64,000 nucleotides of DNA from Apricaphanius iberus (Eukaryota > Chordata > Actinopteri > Cyprinodontiformes > Aphaniidae). Below the pieces are notes generated by a model. The model was not told the origin of the DNA. It was given only the letters and a program-made list of their open reading frames with translations, and ran no database searches. The stretch's first letter is position 1. Every line of letters starts with the position of its first letter. The DNA is taken from assembly GCA_028564705.1 (NCBI GenBank), contig JAPXFQ010002722.1, positions 1,860,001 through 1,924,000 of the forward strand, written 5' to 3'. Positions 49,527 through 60,577 of the stretch are shown piece by piece. The position numbers were made by a program, and so were the translations under genes.

Positions 49527-50347
49527 ATGGCTTCACCTTTTCTCCCAAATCCTGTGGACATCTCCGCGCAAATTGTTAGACGAGCACTTCGTAGAGAAAG
49601 AGTTTTTATGGACAGACAAAATCCATTTGACTTTCCTGATGCTTACTTGTATGAAAGATACAGATTTTCCGCTGAAGGAATGTCTTATCTTTGTGAACTT
49701 CTTGAGCCGCACATCAAATGTGACTCGTCGAAGCCACGCCCTTACTGTACCGCAAATGGTATGTTTACATTGCGGTTTTTTGCAAGTGTTACATACTTGT
49801 ATGCGGTCGGGGATGCAGAGAATCTAGGGAAAAACACAGTCTGTCGAACCATTCGAAAAACCATTCTGCAGGGGTACATAAATATCTTCATTGTGTTCCC
49901 TGGACATTTATCGACCATGTCCATAAAAGTGGGCTTTTATAAAATTGCCGGTAAGATATCTTGATAGGGTGAAATCACATGAACAAATTTAACATTTCAG
50001 ACTCATTTTTTTTTCTTCAAAATTACTATTATACAGTAGTCTGCAGCAGCTACCTGTTAAGAATGATTTTAAATATATGTCGTTAATTCCTATGATAGGA
50101 TTCCCTAGAGTCATAGGAGCAATAGACTGCACACATGTTGCAATCTCCACAGCTTTGGGAGAATATGAGGCAGATTATGTGAACAGAAAGTCCTTTCACA
50201 GCCTTAATGTTCAGGTAGGGCTACTATATAGCCTGTTTAGTTTTATTTGCATTGAGATCAATCTTTAAATAAATAGTAACTAACAGGACAATAATTTAAT
50301 GTACATTTCTTCTGCAGATGACTTGTGATCATGAATGCAAAGATTAA
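49527..50347 (+). pseudogene. PIF/Harbinger (HARBI1-like) transposase, dead, with exons preserved
   Basis: Exon 1 (49,527-49,950) starts MASPFLPNPVDISAQIV and encodes the N-terminal region. A consensus donor (G/GTAAGA) follows. Exon 2 (50,099-50,214) joins in frame and carries the GAIDCTHV block with the first catalytic Asp, then [16 protein letters not shown] donor CAG/GTAGGG and an acceptor TCTGCAG lead to exon 3 at 50,318, which begins MTCDHEC and hits a stop at 50,345 after nine codons. The remaining two catalytic residues of the DDE triad are therefore missing. Inside exon 1 the segment at about 49,738-49,764 matches the family only in the next frame (ALTVPQMVC), so two compensating indels lie around it. 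Confidence 0.85.
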
Positions 50348-51140
50348 TCCTTCTCACAGTTGTCAAACAGTAAACATGACCCATTAAACCTAAAATGGGT
50401 TTTCTAACCGGGCTGTAAACATGTTTATTTCTGCTTTTAAGTTGGCATTTTTAACATTAGAGTCAATGGGAACTTGCTCCTCTCTGGACCAGTTAACTAA
50501 GTTAGACTTATGTCAAGCCTTTAGTCCAAAATCTAACATAATCTGAAGCTCAAAACCTTGATGATTAGACTAGACTAAACCTTTACTTTCGTCGTGAAAA
50601 GAGTCGTGCTGAAAAATGGTGAGCAAGATTGTGATTCGCCGCTCTGTGGCCGTGCAGTGGGACATGCTGCCCAACAGCATGTTTATTGCACCTATTACAA
50701 ACCACCCATTGGCGGTCTTCAAACAGAGTGAGAAATTACACGACTCCAGTCTGCCATTGTCCACTTAAATTGCGCCCTGTATGTGACGTATTAGCTAGGC
50801 TAATGCTGAACAAAACGTACCTCAAGTTCCTTTTGAAGAACAGGCGTCCCAAACTGGCCTCTTTTTCCCAGCCATGAGAGCATCCAGATTCATCTTTTCT
50901 TCCCCATCTCCCTTTTGTCTAGAAACAGAAGTATTACTGCAGCTAGCGCTTGTTATATTTCCTTATCAGAAACTTGGGTCTGTCCATCTGTCATCTTTCA
51001 ATCACATATGCTGCGTCACTGGTGATGTTGGCTTTTGATGCATCCTGCTGCAGCTAGACGTCGATCTGCTGTTAGGAGGGCCTGATACCTGAATGGGCGG
51101 GGCCCACCCACCCTTGGCTCTGGGTCAACAATTATTTTCC
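50348..51140. other. Decayed sequence after the Harbinger ORF, including the second half of a fish repeat
   Basis: At 50,367-50,500 the phrases gggctgtaaacatgtttatt, ttaagttggcattttt and attagagtcaatggga match the other end of the repeat half noted at 47,985. The following sequence to 51,140 may include the 3' end of the Harbinger element, but I could not pair its terminal repeats. Confidence 0.4.
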
Positions 51141-53254
51141 TGTAATCTTGGGTAATTTCTCTTAATTTTTCAAAGATGTCACATCAGGAGGCAGTGCTTT
51201 GCAGGTGATTTCCTAAAATACCTCCAATGGTGTGACTTTAAATTACCCTAATCTGATGATTACAAAACCAAGAAATTATTATTTGGGCTTTCACAAATTG
51301 TTTACGCACAGTAAGATTACAATATCTCTTAACTCTTGACTTTTAGGAAAGTAATACAAGATTCACTGAAAATTTCTCTCATTATTCATTGATTTAGCAC
51401 AAACAATTTTTTTCAAGTATTCATGATAGACAAAAAGTATGTGAAATTTAGCATGATTTTATACCAGAAAAACTTGTGACTTTTTCAACAGCGTAAGTAA
51501 AGATCTGTATTTCTTCAGCTGTGTTTTTTTCTTTAATAGAGAAAATATTTCAGCTGCAGCTTGTAAAAATGGGGAAGACATCCAGGTACTATTAAAACCA
51601 CCAAGCAACAAGTAATAGTTGCCTCATATTGTTCAACTTCATATATCTTTGATTGAGGGCCATTTTCACTACAAGGACTTTCAATTATTTAGTTCATGTG
51701 TAATATTTTATATTAGTCTTTTTTCTCCTCCTTTGAGAGCCAATTTTAATGTTTTACATTTCTTTGCAGCTTATTTCATTGTCCTCAAATTTTTATTTCA
51801 TCAGCCGAACAAATCTTAAAATCCTTATGATTTTGCACAGTAGGATAAGCTTGTTTATTTCCCAGCGGAGCTGCTGTGATTTATCTTCATGTCTCTGATT
51901 CCTTGGTGAACCTTGGTGTGATGCTGTTGTGAGAATGCTCTCTCTGTCTAATCTCCTGCCTCAAACACAGATAGGTGCTTTGGAAGTGATATCCTAAAAA
52001 GTAATCCCAGCCATTTGTCACAAACGGGTGTTTCAGAATTGATAGTAGAGATAATTTTTCAAACCGCTGTCTGAGTATGAGTACAATTTGATGAAAGGAT
52101 CTGTTTTCAAGCTTAACCTTGAAAGTAATTCAAGGTTTCTGTAAGAGGATTTTAATGTCCTCTAGAAAAAATGTATTCTACTCTAGTCACACATGGGTTA
52201 ATACAGGGAGACAAAGTGTGTTTCGTTTCAAGATTAAATGCAAAGTATAGCTGTGAAATATAAAGGTATTTATGTGACATATGTATGTACATGTGACAGA
52301 TCTTTAATCAGACATGACACTGGCTCTAAAGTAGATAAAAATATCTTGAAAGAAACTTGTTCTGGTATCTTTGAAAGGAAATATTGTGAATTTGGAGGAA
52401 ATTAAAACATGGAGGATGTGGTTAAGTCTAAAGTGGTAAGAACTTTAAAAAAAATTATAAGCAAGACCAATGCTGCTCCTTCCACATATCTTGCTATAGA
52501 ATTCTATTTCATACATTTTTATTTGTTATTTGCTTTACTTAACCTTGATTTAAAAAAAATCCTTGTTGTATTTAAAGAAGATAGGATTTCAGAGTCTAAA
52601 ACTTTAACTTTCCCAGAATAGCATCATGTTAAAGCTATGAACTGGAACAATTATTTTGTGATTGCATAAGGTAAAATTCAACCAGGCAAACAGCTCTACA
52701 TAATTTGACAGTCTTGAGAAAAGCTGCTCTCATTCATGAGCTGCTCAGCATGCATTGATGTTATCTCTTTGCCTGACTGTCATTTTGTGTAGGCTTTAAT
52801 TGGATCAACCCTCCCTCCTCCCTTTCCTTTGATGGTTGTATCTGTTACAATGTTTCACATTTCATTTTAAACTTTTCAGTTTGAACAGATGACCATTTCA
52901 TCATGCATTGTGTTTGCTGGCTGCAGCAGGCAAACACAATGCAAACTACTTTTTTTTTTTCATCATCGGTGCATCTGCAAAATAAATACGAAAGACTTCA
53001 AAGCTGCCCCCAGGGTTCAGCTGCACATTTACTTTGATTGTGTGTCAAACATGTACGAAATGTTTGTTTGTGTTTAGGATGGATTTGTGAGAATGAAGGG
53101 TCACACATGACAGGAATGTGTGGTGTCACCATATGTTAAAAACAACCGACTTATCGGCACTTAATGAGTCTGCTTGATGTGTCTCAGTCTTAAAATTTCA
53201 TAAGGCTGAGAGCCAGTTGAGCAAATTAAAGGCTCAACTAACATCACGTAATTG
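51141..53254. other. No recognised feature
   Basis: AT-rich sequence with short open frames and no bounded repeat. Confidence 0.4.
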
Positions 53255-53400
53255 ATTCTTATCCCATCCGCTTCACACTCTGCTGTAAACTGCTCCAGTG
53301 AAAGCTGGAGATCACAGACTGATGAAGCCAGAAGAACCACATTGTCTGAAAAATACCGAGACCTAATTCTGAGACCATCAAAATGGAAGTCTTTTACACT
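53255..53400 (-). mobile_element. Short RTE/Rex3-like LINE fragment
   Basis: The minus strand encodes the same part of reverse transcriptase as the 37.4-kb copy, around the catalytic box. The FADD-equivalent residues at 53,341-53,352 read FSDN, so the catalytic Asp pair is mutated. The segment after it resembles the DLQLSLEQF block of the other copy. Both ends are cut off. Confidence 0.7.
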
Positions 53401-54292
53401 TGGGCTGTGTCTAAATTCTGTTTCTGTCCATAACGGTTACAAATGGAAAAGGTTTTCCCTTCCTGTTTTGATACAGGCTATATTACAGAATCAGCCAACA
53501 GCTGGTACACAAATAAAATCTGTCTTTTATAGGTCTGATTCAGCTTTGTCTAATTAAATTAATCTGAACACATTTTGTTTGAAAAAGAAACAGTCATTAT
53601 TATTATTATTTGGACCATATAACTTCCAGTTCTTTTAAATTTAAATATGTTTGGACCAAACAGTCAAATACTTTTATACCTCCTGGCCCTTATTGAAAAG
53701 ATTTAGGTAGGAGCTATATGGAGAGATAAAATGCACAAAGCAGTATGATCTCTCTCACTTTAGGAACAGTTTTTTTATGTGCCATCTGCATAATTTTCGC
53801 ACTTCATACATGACAAATATTGCACTAAATGCTTGCAGACGTTTTGCATCCAGCCAGTTTAAGTAATTTACCTCTGTGCAAACTGCTGCGCTTTCTGTTT
53901 ATTGTAATTTCGATGCACATCTAACTTTGCCTGCTTGTTAAGAAGTAGAGGAACACACATGACCTGCACCCACAAAAAAGATTTTTTGTGACAGTTTTTC
54001 TTGAAGTCATGAGAAATGGACTTTGATGTAGCTATTGATACCAATGTATTAAATTTGGTAGGAAATAATACTTTTAAAGTTGGGTCTCAGTGGCTCTCAG
54101 CGAGGACGCACGCTTTTTCTCTCCCTCCCCCTCCTGTGTCTTATCCCACTGCTCTGTGTCCTATGCCTCTATCTGGAGTGTCTTTTTTGCATTTTTCTCC
54201 GAACCAAAACTAAATAAGCAAAAGGTCAGCTGGTGTCTGAATGCTATTGATAAAATCTACTCAACTCTACGAAGCAAAAGGGCATCCGGGTT
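53401..54292. other. No recognised feature
   Basis: Contains a short ATT microsatellite at 53,595-53,610 and a pyrimidine-rich segment at about 54,110-54,140 just before the ORF at 54,293. Confidence 0.4.
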
Positions 54293-54637
54293 ATGGAAGA
54301 TATCTGGCTATTTGGATTTATATGGATCGGGTTCCTGCTGATTGGTATGGGAATGTATTGGATCTGCGGCAAAATGGAGCAACAAATACAGAAATTGGAG
54401 ACAGTTCTGGAACCGATTGGAAGGCTGAAAGAGCAGTGTGAAGTGCAGATTTGTGCTGATGGAACTCAGAACCTCACGTTCGGTGAGCTTGAGCACAGGC
54501 TAGACGCTGCAAGAGGCGATCTAGCTGGCGCTTTGGGACTCACTCACGATTGTCATCGGACTTGGAGAAACTGTCAGTGTGGATTGGTGCAACTGGAAAT
54601 TAATGGAGTAATCTGGAATTTAATGTGGTTGAGTTAG
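54293..54637 (+). CDS. Unassigned 114-residue ORF with N-terminal membrane segment
   Basis: The frame starts with an ATG and codes for a very hydrophobic segment at residues 5-25 (IWLFGFIWIGFLLIGMG), then a charged, heptad-like stretch at about 27-50, and a Cys-rich C-terminal half (Cys at 49, 54, 87, 94 and 96; one more at 25 at the end of the membrane segment). This would suit a short single-pass or signal-anchored protein with an extracellular or lumenal disulphide-bonded part. I do not recognise the family. It could belong to a transposable element, a lineage-specific gene or chance. A TATAAAAG string follows the stop codon at about 54,640. There are no exons around it that I can link. 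Confidence 0.35.
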   Translation: MEDIWLFGFIWIGFLLIGMGMYWICGKMEQQIQKLETVLEPIGRLKEQCEVQICADGTQNLTFGELEHRLDAARGDLAGALGLTHDCHRTWRNCQCGLVQLEINGVIWNLMWLS

Positions 54638-55464
54638 ACTATAAAAGAAACCGCTGACAGACTGAAGGGGTAGAGAGGAAATTTGCTCTCCCTGTTATCC
54701 AAATAATTATTGTTTTGGCTCCCATGAAGACCTTCGACTTGGTCCACAATCAAATGCCCGTGAATGGAATGTAAACAGAGTATCCTCCCCCCCATACACC
54801 AGCATCTACTGACGCACACACTGACATGGATTCAGACACACACACTAACACACACACACCGTCTCGCTGTATCCTAATGCTCTCTCCTGCACCAGGAAGC
54901 TGGATAACAGTGCGCCTCGATGGCAGCGCGTTAACCTGTGGACTGGAGCTCATACCTGCCCATCCCTCCTGATGTGCCAATGTTAATGACACATCATTTA
55001 ACTTAAGCTTTATCCGCCGTCTTTAACCATAGCCTGCATTCTTGTTGTTTGGCCACCTTACCACGTCATGAATGGACTCGAATCGTCTGACTACCAAACT
55101 ATTAAGATACACGCATTTTCAGTCGAATATCATATGCTTACCAGTTTATCAAGGTGGTGTAGCAACAACGTAGCAATTTCAGTTTTGGTGCGTGCAGTGT
55201 AGTAGACCCGATGGAATCGCATTTTGCAGCAGAGTTAATAACCACACACATTGGCACCGCATCGCAGCGTCATTTTTTAAAGCGAATTCCCTGATATCTG
55301 ACAAGATAAATGTGAAAAAAAATTAAAAAATGTTTATAATTTCCGGTTTCCCGTCCGATCCAGTGGATTATTTCCTGTCCCGTCCCGATCACGTTACCAA
55401 AAGTGAAATTGACTCCCGTCCCGCGAGAATCCTGCAGGAATCATATGACCCGTGGGAATCCCGA
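54638..55464. other. Unclassified sequence with CA-rich stretch
   Basis: Contains a CA-rich tract at about 54,835-54,862 and, at 55,340-55,450, a run of ttcccgtcc/tcccgtccc-like units that looks like a mobile element end. No borders were determined. Confidence 0.35.
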
Positions 55465-55735
55465 AAAATTGTCTCCCTCTACTCCATTGTAAGAAATGTG
55501 CCATCGACCAGAGTCAAATGTTTTTCAGGGGCCAGAACAGGCGACATAAAATCCCACCTGAAACTATTGGCTAAGGGTAAGCATAAATACAGTATGATTC
55601 GGATTCACGCTGGGTTTAATGACAGCCGGTTACGCCAATTGGAGGTAACTAAAATTAGTGTTGCTTCGGTGTGTAAATTTGCTAAAAAGATGTCAAACTT
55701 AACTATTCTACTTTCCTCTTCTACTACTTTCCAGA
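55465..55735 (+). pseudogene. LINE ORF1 fragment, SGNH-esterase-like
   Basis: The frame includes GARTGDIKSHLKLLAKGKHK, then IRIHAGFNDSRLRQLEVTKI and ASVCKFAKKMS. This corresponds to the SGNH hydrolase (esterase-like) domain found in ORF1 of CR1/L2-clade LINEs and in related repeat proteins of fish; the GFNDSRL part is where GxND, the third block of the SGNH fold, is expected. The fragment lacks the N-terminal catalytic Ser block and the C-terminal His block, and the frame runs out by 55,767. Assignment is from memory of the fish proteins. Confidence 0.6.
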
Positions 55736-55789
55736 TGTATTTTTTCTGCTGTTATTATGATAGTTAACCTTGTTTTCTCTCAGTGGTTT

Positions 55790-56310
55790 TCTCTCCATAG
55801 AAGCTCCACCGGGTCTGGTACCCTGCTTAGCTGCAGCGCCCTGCTAGATTGGGCGCATCGGTTCAGATGATGCTCCCAGTGACCGGGCATCCTCCATTTC
55901 CTGTTGTCAACTTTTTACTTTCTTTAATATATAAAGTACTCTTACATCTTCTTTTTTTTATCTTTTTATGTCTCTTCTCTGTCTTCTCAAACCCCCAGTC
56001 GGTCATGTCAGATGACCTCTTATACTGAGCCAGGTTCTGCCTGAGGGGAGTTTTTCCTCTCCACTATCGCTACATGCTTGCTCAGTATGAGGGATTGCTG
56101 AGGAATTTCCTTTGATCGGAGTCTGCATGATCAACCTCACGTTGATGACTCACAGCAATCTACTGGGATTCCTCACATAGAAACATTTAACTGATTGGAA
56201 TGTTTGTATAATTGTATTGAATTGATTTTTCTTGTAAAGTGCCTTGAGATGACATCTGTTGTGAATTGGGGCTATATAAATAAACTGAATTGAAATTAAT
56301 TGAATTTAAA
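55790..56310 (+). repeat. LINE-type 3' tail following the ORF1 fragment
   Basis: The stretch from about 55,990 holds gtcatgtcagatgacctctt, atactgagccaggttctgcc, ggggagtttttcctctccac, then cttgtaaagtgccttgagat and ggggctatataaataaact. The closing AT-rich tail (aattgaaattaattgaattt) fits a LINE 3' end. The head near 55,800 is not assigned. With the ORF1 fragment just upstream, the 5' and 3' parts of one LINE may be joined with all of ORF2 lost. Confidence 0.65.
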
Positions 56311-58620
56311 AACTATATCTGCTCTATGACTACAATACTATACAAATATGTTTTATTTGAAGCTGTTCCTTTGAGTTGATAAAGCTTTTTAGGGATCCTC
56401 TGAACTGAAGCATGTTTTTAACATATTTGCCCAGAAGCAACAATAGAGCATTCACCATATTTCTAAACAAATAGGTTCAATATTCAAAAGGAGAAACTAA
56501 AATCTCATTAAGGGGTGCAGCCATAATACATTTTATTTACAGTCTGTTAATTCAGTATAATGAATTGTGGGGATTTTTGGTGGAGAGTTATTACAATATA
56601 AGTTTTTTAAGCAGCAGCTCGTCTTAACTAACAATGTAAATAGACAGATGCAATAACCATTTATGAAAACAATAAAATGAATCTGTTAATGCTGGTGTGT
56701 TCTTTAGTAGCTAGTGTAGTTATCAGCAAGTATTATCTAAATGCAGTTTTTAATGATTAGAGATAATCTCTTGATTTAAAAATGTTTGTTGGCTTGTATG
56801 TGCAAATCTGTACAAATACTAATATAATTATTAGTATAATTAGTATTATTATAAATTTTTTTTTTTACATGATAATGCTTTGGAGTTACTTTCTTTGTTA
56901 TTAGAGAAAATGCTGTGAAAACTTTCTTTTTATTTAATGTGAAAAGAGTAGCATTCAGAATTAATCTTTTTTTATGCTTCTTTTTGAAAGAATATGGCCT
57001 TTTTTGTCCATATTATAACAGTTTAGTCCCTGTTTCCTAGTTCCACCGATGGCTGACCTCATCTAGCTATGGAGGGAATCTCCTTTGGCCGCCTCCACAA
57101 AATATATAGCTGGACTGCAGTAGTGGTAGAGTAGCAGATATAAAGAAGAGCTGTGGAAGGAGGTTATTGTGTCTTTACCTCAGAGGGGCAGATGTGGGTG
57201 AAGAAAAGAAATGACAAAGAAAAGTTTAAAAACAACAGAGTCTTGGGATTTTTTCTGAGAGCTGTCACCACTTAAGAAGGAAGGTGTTTGACAATGCAGG
57301 TCCAAAGTTCTGGTTAGAAAATATGTTTACCTTGAACAAATCATTTTGCGCTATAAGTTCAGAAAAAAATCTAGTGCATACATTTTTTTATCTATCTAAA
57401 TGCTGATATTTTAACTTTTAGGAGCAATGGAATGGTATTGCTGCCTTTAAATCGACCTTAAGACTATTTTTTATTATTCTCTGTTGGATTAAATGAGCAA
57501 GAAATTTAGATGTTTTTATTTTATTTTATTTTCATGTAACAAAATGTTTTACCCCCCAAAGTGCTATAATTAAAAAAAAACTTTTTTACTTTTCAAAACG
57601 GATTCAGCACCATAGAACCATTTCAAATTGGAAAGATAAGTTTGGAAGACTATGAGTAGGTTGTTATTACCAATTGTGAATGTTAAGTTATTCAATCTTG
57701 GATAGGTGGAAGACCATAGATGTGTGGATGCTAAGTTTTAAAATGATGATTTACACAATTAACAAAGCCAGATGTAGCAGCAGATGGTGCTCTCCAATGT
57801 TGTGTTCTTTTACCATATCTATTCCTATTACTGTAACTAATCACATTTGCTAATTAACATCGTCACAAGACTTGTTTTTATTTGTTATCAAAAATAATGA
57901 AAGATTTCATAGCAAAGTGCTTTGCAGCTGTAGCTATCTCTTTCTCAATTTTACAGCATTTGCTCTCCATTACTGAAAAATAAATCCCTTGCATCAGTGC
58001 GTTTGTTAATCAATGAAGTTGTCCACATTTCTGAATCTTTGACAGTTCCTGATTCTTGCAATTTTCTGGAAAAATGCACCATTAACCCAACAGCCATGCA
58101 TACTTTTATATCAATTTCCATTAGTGAGAAAGTCAGACTAATTATTCTGGATGACCGCCACCTTTACAGTCTGACGGAAGCACACTCAGGAGACAAAACA
58201 CAGATCCATTATATACTTGATGCAGCCATTAATATAATCTGCACTCCCTGCAGATTTGATATCTGCTTGTGGACTCATAAAGCCAGTGACCCAGATGGCT
58301 ACAGGGTTGTAGGGAGTGTGCAGTCATTTTCGTGTGAATGTCAGCAGCGGGCAGAGTTGTACTATATGCATCCGTAGAGTCACATTTCAGGTGAGCTGCT
58401 AGTGCAGAGAGCAGATACGCAGATATTTTGTGACCCAGGTCCAGGTCTGAAGGGAGTTTGTAGGGCTGGGGCGGGGGTGGGCATGCCTGAAGCCAAGCAG
58501 CCTGGTTTGTGAGTAGGAACAAGCTCTGCATCTGAAATTACTGGCAGCAAGGAAAGTAGCAGGATAAGGAAGGACTAATGTGGGCACAGTCTGCTTCTCA
58601 GGTCCGGTATGTTAATACAA
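56311..58620. other. No recognised feature
   Basis: AT-rich sequence. A plus-strand open frame of 126 codons at 57,997-58,377 has no known domain and unremarkable composition. Confidence 0.4.
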
Positions 58621-58628
58621 CACTAGGC

Positions 58629-58668
58629 TGTGTGTGTGTGCAAGTGTGTGTGTGTGTGTGTGTGTGTG
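58629..58668. repeat. (TG)n microsatellite
   Basis: About 18 TG units with one interruption. Confidence 0.95.
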
Positions 58669-58779
58669 GGCACGGCCGCGTTTGTCCATCAATAAGCGCT
58701 ATCTGGTAGATTGTGGTGAGTTAGGGAGAGAAGATGGGAGCTGCAAGACGTGGATTGGTTGTTAGGTTTTATGGGGTGT

Positions 58780-59740
58780 GGCTAGAATTTGAATGCCTGC
58801 CTTTTGCACAGGCAGGTTTCGGGGACAGTGACCGAGGAGGGATGGAGTGTTTGAGCCTCTGTGTGTTGTGGTGGGGAGAGTATCGGAGCTTGTGAGCAAA
58901 AGGAGGAAAGGGGGGGGGGGGCATATTGAGAGAGAGAGAAAGAGGGAGGGAGCTTCTGGGAGCGATTTTGGAATACCGCTCAAACACTGCAGTCTTTCTT
59001 TTGCTTCTCTGAGGAAACAGGGTTCCCCTTCTTACTGCCTTCTTACTCCTTCTTCACCGGCTGCGTTGCCATGACCCTGATGGACACCTCGATCTCCTTA
59101 CCCACCTAGAGAAGAGGAGAAACCAGCTGAAGCGGAGAAAGGAGAAACAAGAGGAGGCGAAACCACACACTTTGCCTCTCTGCTGAGAGTCTGGAAATTA
59201 ATTACCCACCGTCAGCACAGAGGGGGGAGCGCAGAGAGGGGCACAGTTAATAGAATAACTGACAGTTGAAGAGGGTGACTTTTTTGGTGTGTGAAGAATA
59301 GGCTGTGAAGAGGCGAAGAGTAACCCCTAGGCACTTCTCAGAAACAAAAAGGGACAAGTTTCGGTCGTCGCGTGAAGTGAGGAGGAAATTAGGAAAGGCA
59401 GTAACTCCATAGGGATACTAATTTGGGAAGCCAAAGAATTGTCCAATCGCAAGCATCCTTCATCCTTTCATCGCTCTTTCCAACGTCCCTCTTACATTCA
59501 TAACTGCATCCTCAAAACTCATCCTCTCGTCTTTTTTTAGTTCTTTCTGCATGTCAGCAAAAGCACATCATCAGCCACATTCACATGCTGATCGCTCAGA
59601 TGCACCTATGACCACAGCACAGTGTTGCATTCTCAGAAACAGATGTGTCATCTTCTGCTCAGTAGAAGAAGTTGATTTAGCCATATTAGAGGTGTCATTA
59701 CTTGCTGGACAGGAGCACCTGTTCTGGAATCTCTATTGAG
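58780..59740 (+). promoter_or_regulatory. Possible promoter and 5' leader exon of the tetraspanin gene
   Basis: The composition changes to GA-rich and GC-richer, with a G run at 58,909-58,921, a GAGA tract and long purine-rich stretches. A short upstream reading frame with good context (gccATGA at 59,070) ends after 13 codons. A donor-like CAG/GTAGGA follows at about 59,743. Together this suits a vertebrate untranslated first exon, 0.8-1.7 kb before the coding start. There is no direct proof of transcription. Confidence 0.3.
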
Positions 59741-60256
59741 ACCAGGTAGGATATTTCTGGATCATTTTGGGTTCTCTCAGCAGGTTGGGATGTGTTCAGC
59801 TCTCCAGTCGTTCACCTGATTGAAACGTTCTGAGATTAAACTGCAGACCAGTTTATCTCAAGACACCTGTGTTTGAGGGATTATGCTAAGGGAAACAGGG
59901 ACGTGCAGCTGTACAAGTGCATGGCAGGACCTAAATACAGGGAATTTTACAGATGTTGTTGCCAGAATGTGCAAGGTCTCCTGCTGAATACAATGACTCT
60001 AAAAGAATAAAGACAAACTAAGTTGGGGTGGCACATTTTCTTCAATAGATTCACTCTGGTCAAGTGTGACTACATTTATGATATAATTAAACCAGCAGCT
60101 CTAGGGTTTGTCGGGGGGGGGGGGCATTATTATCTTAAAATTCATTCCGCTGCTCTTGGTGGAGTAACTTGTGGTACTTCAGTGCTGACTTGCCTCCGAG
60201 CTGAAGGACACAGAGTGACTATTGAAGACTTTCTAAAGGATAATTTAGCTTCCACA

Positions 60257-60514
60257 ATGAGACGCTCAAGCACAGATGAGACTCCATACCGGCGCAGTCC
60301 ATCTCTGGACAGCAAACCTGACACTCCACCCTTCACTTCTGGTTTTCACCGATTCAGTGGGGAGTTTGAGTATAAGAGACCTCCTTTTGCTTTTGGCTTC
60401 CACACAACAAAGGGGCCAAAGAACTCCAACGGGCGCTACGCCCAGGGGAAGAAGTATGTGGTGTTTTACCTGGACCTCTCCTTCATATTCCTTCTAGAAC
60501 TGCGGCGCTGCAGG
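60257..60514 (+). other. Open frame in register with the tetraspanin start, possible N-terminal extension or 5' UTR
   Basis: From the ATG at 60,257 the frame stays open for 86 codons up to the tetraspanin Met and continues into it. The content is Ser/Pro/Arg-rich, with two similar segments (PPFTSGFHRF and PPFAFGFHTT). It could be an alternative upstream exon that adds a cytoplasmic N-terminal tail, but the acceptor at 60,497 argues that this part is intron or untranslated leader. No homologue is known to me. Confidence 0.3.
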
Positions 60515-60577
60515 ATGGCTGAAGGGTGCATGATGGCCCTGCGCTATGGAATGGTCTTCTTCAACCTCCTTTTTTGG
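60515..60577 (+). CDS. First coding exon of a tetraspanin
   Basis: The exon encodes 21 residues, MAEGCMMALRYGMVFFNLLFW, the N-terminal tail and the first half of transmembrane segment 1 in tetraspanins (short polar tail with Cys, then KY/RY-M-FNLLFW). It ends with a consensus donor GTGAGT after Trp, in phase 0, at the position I expect for TSPAN4/TSPAN9-like genes. An acceptor-like tract (ctctccttcatattccttctag) precedes an exon start at 60,498. Tetraspanins are four-pass membrane organisers with a large Cys-containing loop; those parts must lie beyond 64,000, as no further exon is found. Subfamily choice is tentative. Confidence 0.6.

Noticed and set aside
57997..58377. 126-codon plus-strand open frame
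   Set aside because: No recognised domain, no splice or promoter context; kept only as a note.
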